This document shows positions 59,732 to 64,000 of a stretch of 64,000 nt of DNA, in pieces. The first letter of the stretch is position 1. The number at the start of each line of letters is the position of its first letter. A model generated the notes under the pieces. The model saw nothing but the letters and a program-made list of their open reading frames with translations, did no database searches and was not told where the DNA came from. The translations under genes were made by a program, and so were the position numbers. The stretch spans positions 1 through 64,000 of the forward strand of contig NZ_JADJNN010000002.1 of the NCBI RefSeq assembly GCF_016714285.1, in the 5' to 3' direction. Source of the DNA: Nannocystis sp. (lineage in GTDB: Bacteria; Myxococcota_A; Polyangia; Nannocystales; Nannocystaceae).

Positions 59732-61507
59732 TCAGTAGACCTTGAAGCTGTAGTGGAAGAACGCGCTCGTGAACTTGCTGCGCCCGGCCGCATCGAGCTT
59801 CGCGCCCTTCACCAGCCCGAGGATGCACTGCACCGCCGGGTCGCTCGCAGGACGGTCAGTCGGCTGCACATTGGTGAGCTTGCCGTCCGACGCGAGCAGC
59901 ATCTTGACCCCGATGTCCGTGCCGAGCGGCACCCCGTTGGCCTTGCCACACTCGGACGCCGCCGGCCGGAACGGCCGCAGCACCGCGTCGATCTCGGCGC
60001 CTGACACCTCGGTCGGCGCGTCGGGATCGTCGACGATGTCGTAGTTCACCGGCTCGTTCGCCTCCGGGTCCACGGCCTTCTTCTTGCCATCGACCTTCTT
60101 CGTCGGCGCCTCCGGCGACACCGCGGGCACACTCGGCGGCACGACCTCAGGCACGACCTCAGGCACGACCTCGGGCGCCGGCACGACCTCGGGTGCGACC
60201 TCGGGCGTCCGCACCGGCGGCGGCGGCAGGGCGGGCACCGGCGGCGGCGTCGTCTTGGCCACCTCGGGCGCGACAGCCTTCGGCTCGGGCGGGCTCTCGG
60301 CGACGCCGATGCCCGGGGTCCCGGCCAGCACCCAAGCGATCAGCCCGGTGGCGATCAGGGCCAGGACGATCGTCATGCCGAGCCCGCCGCGCGTCGCCGG
60401 CACGACCGGCACCGCGCTGAGGCTACGCGTCGCGGTGAGGCCCGTGACCCGCCGCCGTCCCGACGGGTCGGCGGCGATCGTCTTGTACACGCGGGTGTCG
60501 TCGAGCAGCGCGCCGCGCATGTCGGCGATCGTCTGGAAGCGCTCCTCGGGCTGCTTGCTGAGCGCCCGCATGATCACCCGCTCGACCGAGCTCGGGATGT
60601 TGGCCTCCGGCGCGACCCGACGCGGCGGGATCGCCGTGTCAAGCAGCTGCATCGCCAGCACCGTGGTCTGCTTGCCGCTGTGGAACGGACAGGTGCCGGT
60701 GAGCAGCTCGTAGAGCAGCACGCCGACGCCGTAGATGTCGACCCGCGGATCCGGCTTGGCCCCGCGGATCAGCTCGGGCGCCATGTACTCCGGCGTCGCC
60801 AGCAGCACCCCGCCCGCGAGCAGCCCGTCGGGCAGATCCTCGTCGACGATCCGCGCGAGGCCGAAGTCGCAGACCTTGATGTAGTCATCGCCCGTCGCGT
60901 GGCGGATCCGGAAGCAATTGCTCGGCTTCAGGTCGCGGTGGATCACGCCCTTCGCGTGCGCCGCCTCGAGCGCGTCGCAGATGTGCAGGAACATCGGCAA
61001 CACCCGCGTCCACGGCAGCGGCCCGTGCCGCTTCAAGGTCTCACGCAGGCTCTCGCCGTCGAGGTGCTCCATCACCAGGTAGGCCATGCCCTCGGCCACC
61101 CCGAAGTCGACCACGTCGACGATGTGCGGGTGGTGCAACCGCGAGGCCGTGCGCGCCTCCTGCACGAAGCGCCGCACCACCACGTCGAGCGCCGCCTGGT
61201 TGAAGTTCGCGTTGCGCAGCAACTTCACGGCGAAGCGCTTGTTGCCGGCCGCCTGCTCGGCCAGGTACACGCGCGACATGCCGGTGCCGCCGAGCAAGCT
61301 GAGCAGGCGATAGGTGCCGATCTCGCGGCCGATGAGGCCGCTGTCCTCGGTGTTGGCCGGCGCGGGGCTCGGCGCCTCCCCGGCGACCGGGTAGTCGACC
61401 CCGCTCAGCGCCGCCGGGTCATCCTCGCCGGGGGCCATGCTCGGCACCCGGATCACCCCGGAGGACTCGCCGGGCGAGGGCTCATACGTGTCGGACGAAA
61501 CGCTCAT
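59732..61507 (-). CDS. Ser/Thr protein kinase with AgmX-like C-terminal domain
   Basis: 591 aa from ATG 61505-61507. Kinase domain at about 65-340: the glycine loop is LGGTGMSRVY at 72-81 instead of the usual GEGGMGxVY, Lys95 in FAVKLL, HRDLKPSN at 190-197, DFGLAR at 214-219. A membrane helix lies at about 378-396, then a Pro/Val/Glu-rich linker (PEVVPEVV repeats), then a domain like the AgmX/PglI C-terminal domain (RPFRPAASECGKANG ... VKMLLASDGKLTNV ... HYSFKVY). The glycine loop change may weaken ATP binding. An uncommon combination of kinase and TonB-like domain. Confidence 0.92.
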   Translation of the reverse strand: MSVSSDTYEPSPGESSGVIRVPSMAPGEDDPAALSGVDYPVAGEAPSPAPANTEDSGLIGREIGTYRLLSLLGGTGMSRVYLAEQAAGNKRFAVKLLRNANFNQAALDVVVRRFVQEARTASRLHHPHIVDVVDFGVAEGMAYLVMEHLDGESLRETLKRHGPLPWTRVLPMFLHICDALEAAHAKGVIHRDLKPSNCFRIRHATGDDYIKVCDFGLARIVDEDLPDGLLAGGVLLATPEYMAPELIRGAKPDPRVDIYGVGVLLYELLTGTCPFHSGKQTTVLAMQLLDTAIPPRRVAPEANIPSSVERVIMRALSKQPEERFQTIADMRGALLDDTRVYKTIAADPSGRRRVTGLTATRSLSAVPVVPATRGGLGMTIVLALIATGLIAWVLAGTPGIGVAESPPEPKAVAPEVAKTTPPPVPALPPPPVRTPEVAPEVVPAPEVVPEVVPEVVPPSVPAVSPEAPTKKVDGKKKAVDPEANEPVNYDIVDDPDAPTEVSGAEIDAVLRPFRPAASECGKANGVPLGTDIGVKMLLASDGKLTNVQPTDRPASDPAVQCILGLVKGAKLDAAGRSKFTSAFFHYSFKVY

Positions 61508-61754
61508 ACGTGGGCTCGGGAAGCATACCCGAGCCCGCCCGCGACGATCGAATTCGCCGCCCCGCCCCGCCGCCCCGCTCCACAAGAGCTGAGCGTTAGC
61601 GCACATCTACGCCGACGCCTCATCACACCCGCCTCACCTGTCTCGGAGACCAGGATCCCCCCTCGTCGCGCCCACCCAGGACTCGCCCGATCTTTGCCCT
61701 TGGCTGCATCTGGCGCGTCTCCTGCGACTCCCGCATAGTACGAAAACTCGAGCG
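61508..61754. other. Divergent gap between kinase and Pro-rich protein genes
   Basis: 247 bp, expected to carry promoters for both genes. The least GC-rich part is just before the plus-strand gene (CATAGTACGAAAACTCGAGC near 61734-61753). No other signal seen. Confidence 0.4.
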
Positions 61755-63245
61755 ATGACCCGGCGACCGCCCGCTCACCCCTTGCTCTGCTCGTGGCGTG
61801 TGCGCACGGTCGGCGCCCTCGCGTTGCTCGGCCTGTCCTCCGGGACAGCCTCCGCGCAGACCCCCACGTTGCGACCCACAGCTGCGACCCCGCCCGTCTC
61901 GCGTCCAGCCACACCACCCGCCGCCCGCCCCGCCACACCACCCGCCGCCCGCCCCGCCACACCACCCGCCGCCCGCCCCGCCACACCGCCCGCCGTCCGT
62001 CCCACACCGCCCGCCGCCCGCCCCACCACGCCCGCCGCCCGCCCCACGCCCACCCCACGCCCTGTCGCCCCGCCCGCCGACGTCGGCCCGCCACCCAGCC
62101 TCCCGGACCTGGGCCCGCCACCCAGCCTCCCGTCGACCGACCCCAGCCCGACCCCGGACCTCGCCCCCACGCCGAGCACGGGCCCGAGCCCGCAGCGCCC
62201 CGCCCCGCCGCCCACGGTCCGCCCGAGCGCCCCGCCGCCGATCCGCCCCACCGCGCCACCGCCGACGAGCACGCCGATCCCCGAGCCCGCCGTGCCGGTC
62301 GCGCCGCCGCCCGTGGTCGTCGAAGCCCCACCGCCAGCGCCCGGCTCACCTGTCCCTCCGACCAGCTCACCTGTCCCTCCGGCCAGCTCGCCCCCGGTCG
62401 CTGATTCGGCCCTGCGCGCCCCCTCGATCGGCGGCGACGACCTGGCCCCCGCCAGCGCCGCCGCCAAGCCGATCACCATCGAAGACATCGAGGCCCTGGC
62501 CGAGAAGCGGGCCGCCGAGGAGCGCAAGAACCCGAAAAAGTGGCGCCACGGCGGCCTCGTGTTCGACCTGCAGATCGGCACCGCCATGTGCTTCCGCCAG
62601 TTCTGCCGCAGCGACACCGGCCACCACGCCGCCCCCGGCGTGCACCTCGGCGGCTTCTTCGGCGGCAACGTGCTCGGCATCCTCGAGCTCGGCCTCGAGG
62701 CCGGATGGAACACCCTGCGCCCGCGCGACGTGACCGGCCGCAACGCCGTGACCCTCTACGGCCTCGACCCCGTGCTGCTGCAACAGGAGATCGCCCAGCA
62801 ACAGGGCGTCGCCAACCTCGAGGTCGACTTCTCCACCCTCATCGTCGACACCGCCAAGTCGCGCGCCCTCAACGTCGGCCCCTCGCTGCGGATCCACTTC
62901 ATCCGCAAGGGCCGCGGGCTCGCCTATATCGGCACCGGCATCCACTACCAGCTGTGGCGCAACCGCTACACCACCGCTGGCGGCGACCTCCGCCTCGACT
63001 TCCACGGCATCTCGGCCCCCTTCAAGGTCGGCGGCGGCGCGTATGTCCACCCGAACATCGCCGTCACCGGCGAGTTCACCTACAGCCTCGCCATGTACGT
63101 CCTCGGCGGCGTCAACCACCCCGACCTCTCCGCGGTCGCCCCCATCTCGATCATCGAGAGCAGCACGGTCAACGCCGGCGCCAGCCTGACCAAGGGCCTG
63201 CCGCACTTCGGCAAGTTCTCGGTCAACCTCCGCTTCCGCTTTTAG
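61755..63245 (+). CDS. Pro-rich exported protein with C-terminal beta-barrel-like domain
   Basis: 496 aa. Signal peptide (VGALALLGLSSGTASA), then about 190 residues of Pro/Ala/Arg/Thr with RPATPPAA repeats, then a basic linker (KRAAEERKNPKKWR), then about 210 residues of alternating hydrophobic pattern ending in Phe (LRFRF), as in outer-membrane beta-barrels. It probably spans or anchors to the outer membrane and reaches through peptidoglycan with the Pro-rich part. Family not named. Confidence 0.68.
   Translation: MTRRPPAHPLLCSWRVRTVGALALLGLSSGTASAQTPTLRPTAATPPVSRPATPPAARPATPPAARPATPPAARPATPPAVRPTPPAARPTTPAARPTPTPRPVAPPADVGPPPSLPDLGPPPSLPSTDPSPTPDLAPTPSTGPSPQRPAPPPTVRPSAPPPIRPTAPPPTSTPIPEPAVPVAPPPVVVEAPPPAPGSPVPPTSSPVPPASSPPVADSALRAPSIGGDDLAPASAAAKPITIEDIEALAEKRAAEERKNPKKWRHGGLVFDLQIGTAMCFRQFCRSDTGHHAAPGVHLGGFFGGNVLGILELGLEAGWNTLRPRDVTGRNAVTLYGLDPVLLQQEIAQQQGVANLEVDFSTLIVDTAKSRALNVGPSLRIHFIRKGRGLAYIGTGIHYQLWRNRYTTAGGDLRLDFHGISAPFKVGGGAYVHPNIAVTGEFTYSLAMYVLGGVNHPDLSAVAPISIIESSTVNAGASLTKGLPHFGKFSVNLRFRF
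61833..61848. repeat. Dispersed palindrome copy in the signal-peptide region
   Basis: CTGTCC-TCCG-GGACAG, an exact copy of the dispersed palindrome, located where the Pro-rich protein's signal peptide ends (LSSGTAS). Confidence 0.85.
61909..61980 (+). repeat. 24-bp tandem repeat in the Pro-rich region
   Basis: Three perfect copies of a 24-bp unit (61909-61932, 61933-61956, 61957-61980) encode ATPPAARP. A fourth degenerate copy follows from 61981. Confidence 0.9.
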
Positions 63246-63373
63246 GGCCCCGCAACCGCTGCCGTCCGCAGCGATCCAACCGCGCACAGCGCGCAGCCCG
63301 CAGATGTTTGACGGTGCCAGAGTGCCGTCCTACAGTCCGCGCGGCCGCGTCTGTGCGGCAGGAGTTGTTGACG

Positions 63374-64000
63374 ATGAAGAGCCTCATCCCCGCACTTGGT
63401 CTCCTCTCCCTGCTGGCCTTCGCTGGCGCGTCCGCCTGCGACAGCGCGAGCAGCAAGCCACCCACCATCGAGGTGACGACCGAGCAGCTCAAGCCCGGCG
63501 GTGTGTTCATCGCCCACGTCGTCGGCTGCGAGAAGGGCTGCGACCAGCTCCAGCGCGGCGACCTGCTGCTCGAGCTCGACGGCCAGCCCGTCACCTCCTC
63601 CAAGGACTTCCGTGTCAGCCGCATCGCCACCGGCAACCCGGTCAAGCTCAAGGTGCACAAGAAGTCGGGCCAGGTGATCGACCTCGAGATCGTCGCCAAG
63701 CCCAACGACACCCTGCCGCCGATCAAGGAGGCCCCGCCGTTCTGGACCGTCGGCGCCGCCGACCTCGACAAGGCGCCGCAGTGGGCCCGTCGCAGCCTGT
63801 TCGGCCACGCCAGCCCCATGACCATGCTCGTCAGCGCCGAGGGCGGCACCACCGACGGCCGCCAGTTCCTCGGCAAGAAGCGCCTCATCCTGTTCTGGGA
63901 CTACGCCACCCGCGAGGAGCAGGCCCAGGCCGCCAACATGATGCAGGTGCTGCAGCTCGCGCAGGGCGACCTCACCGCCGCCGGCGTCGATATCATGTTC
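63374..64000 (+). CDS. PDZ plus thioredoxin-like exported protein, cut by window end
   Basis: The frame from ATG 63374 stays open to the window end (209 codons seen). MKSLIPALGLLSLLAFAGASAC is a signal peptide with a lipobox-like end. A PDZ-like segment is in the middle (FIAHVVGCEKGCDQLQRGDL, DGQPVTSSKDF), then a thioredoxin-fold start KKRLILFWDYATREEQ, in which the usual CxxC after the W is absent (DYAT). It may have lost redox activity. The C-terminus is outside the window. Confidence 0.75.
   Translation, partial: MKSLIPALGLLSLLAFAGASACDSASSKPPTIEVTTEQLKPGGVFIAHVVGCEKGCDQLQRGDLLLELDGQPVTSSKDFRVSRIATGNPVKLKVHKKSGQVIDLEIVAKPNDTLPPIKEAPPFWTVGAADLDKAPQWARRSLFGHASPMTMLVSAEGGTTDGRQFLGKKRLILFWDYATREEQAQAANMMQVLQLAQGDLTAAGVDIMF

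Noticed and set aside
61909..61980. CRISPR array suggested by regular short repeats
   Set aside because: The 24-bp units are contiguous without spacers and encode Pro-rich protein in frame.

Overview
The window is a chromosomal segment of a very GC-rich bacterium (about 70% G+C by eye). It most likely comes from a myxobacterium of the Nannocystis/Plesiocystis side of Myxococcota. The basis is two Hanks-type Ser/Thr kinases (one with TPRs, one with an AgmX-like C-terminus), a broken TPR protein of the same style, lipoproteins with Ser/Thr/Gly linkers or myxobacterial Cys-rich repeats, a histone H1-like Lys/Ala protein and a fibrinogen-like lipoprotein. This is inference from gene style, not a database match. 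Genes are tightly packed and many neighbours overlap by 1-4 bases (TGATG, ATGA, GTGA).

Layout. 1-1625: 3' part of a TPR protein, frameshifted. 1626-1771: a 70-bp tandem repeat. 1793-15005 (minus strand) is the standout: four translationally coupled genes read in the order BRCT/helical-repeat protein, giant WD40-HEAT protein with a 29-residue poly-Asp tract, SWIM zinc finger-WGR protein, and a reverse transcriptase with retron hallmarks (NAxxH, YADD, VTG). From memory of the retron classification this resembles type XIII (RT + winged-helix/SWIM protein + ARM/HEAT protein); the BRCT member, the WD40 fusion and the poly-Asp tract are features I do not recall being described. No msr-msd RNA can sit directly upstream of the RT, because that gap is 3 bp.

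15273-25898: metabolic and surface genes: an AgmX-like lipoprotein, a YkgJ-type cysteine-cluster protein, PepE, a DUF6765-like protein, an SDR, metF coupled to a metzincin-like protease, an NCS2 permease, a fibrinogen-like lipoprotein and a kinase-TPR protein. 26071-30969: a biotin-dependent acyl-CoA carboxylase operon (biotin carboxylase, GcdA-like carboxyltransferase, carrier protein) followed by an AI-2E-type transporter. 30970-34433: regulatory and chromatin-like genes (a tiny 44-aa ORF behind a palindrome, the H1-like protein, a GAF histidine kinase) and noncoding DNA. 34434-44433: repair and quality-control genes (exonuclease III, an M2 peptidase, mini-RNase III, uvrC, rseP, a GT2-like protein, ssb) and an astA-like gene. 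44529-47967: an operon with birA, nadC, a HAD phosphatase and a CPBP protease. 48228-52041: dnaG-rpoD. 52169-64000: lipoproteins, a DUF938 methyltransferase, an epimerase, an ABC exporter, KDPG aldolase, a second Ser/Thr kinase, a Pro-rich beta-barrel protein and a truncated PDZ/thioredoxin-like gene.

Two window-wide observations cut across genes. An exact palindrome CTGTCC-N4-GGACAG is scattered through coding and noncoding DNA, denser around the RT operon. Three conserved genes carry single-base frameshifts (near 1008, 35934 and 55535), which suggests residual assembly errors as readily as true gene decay.
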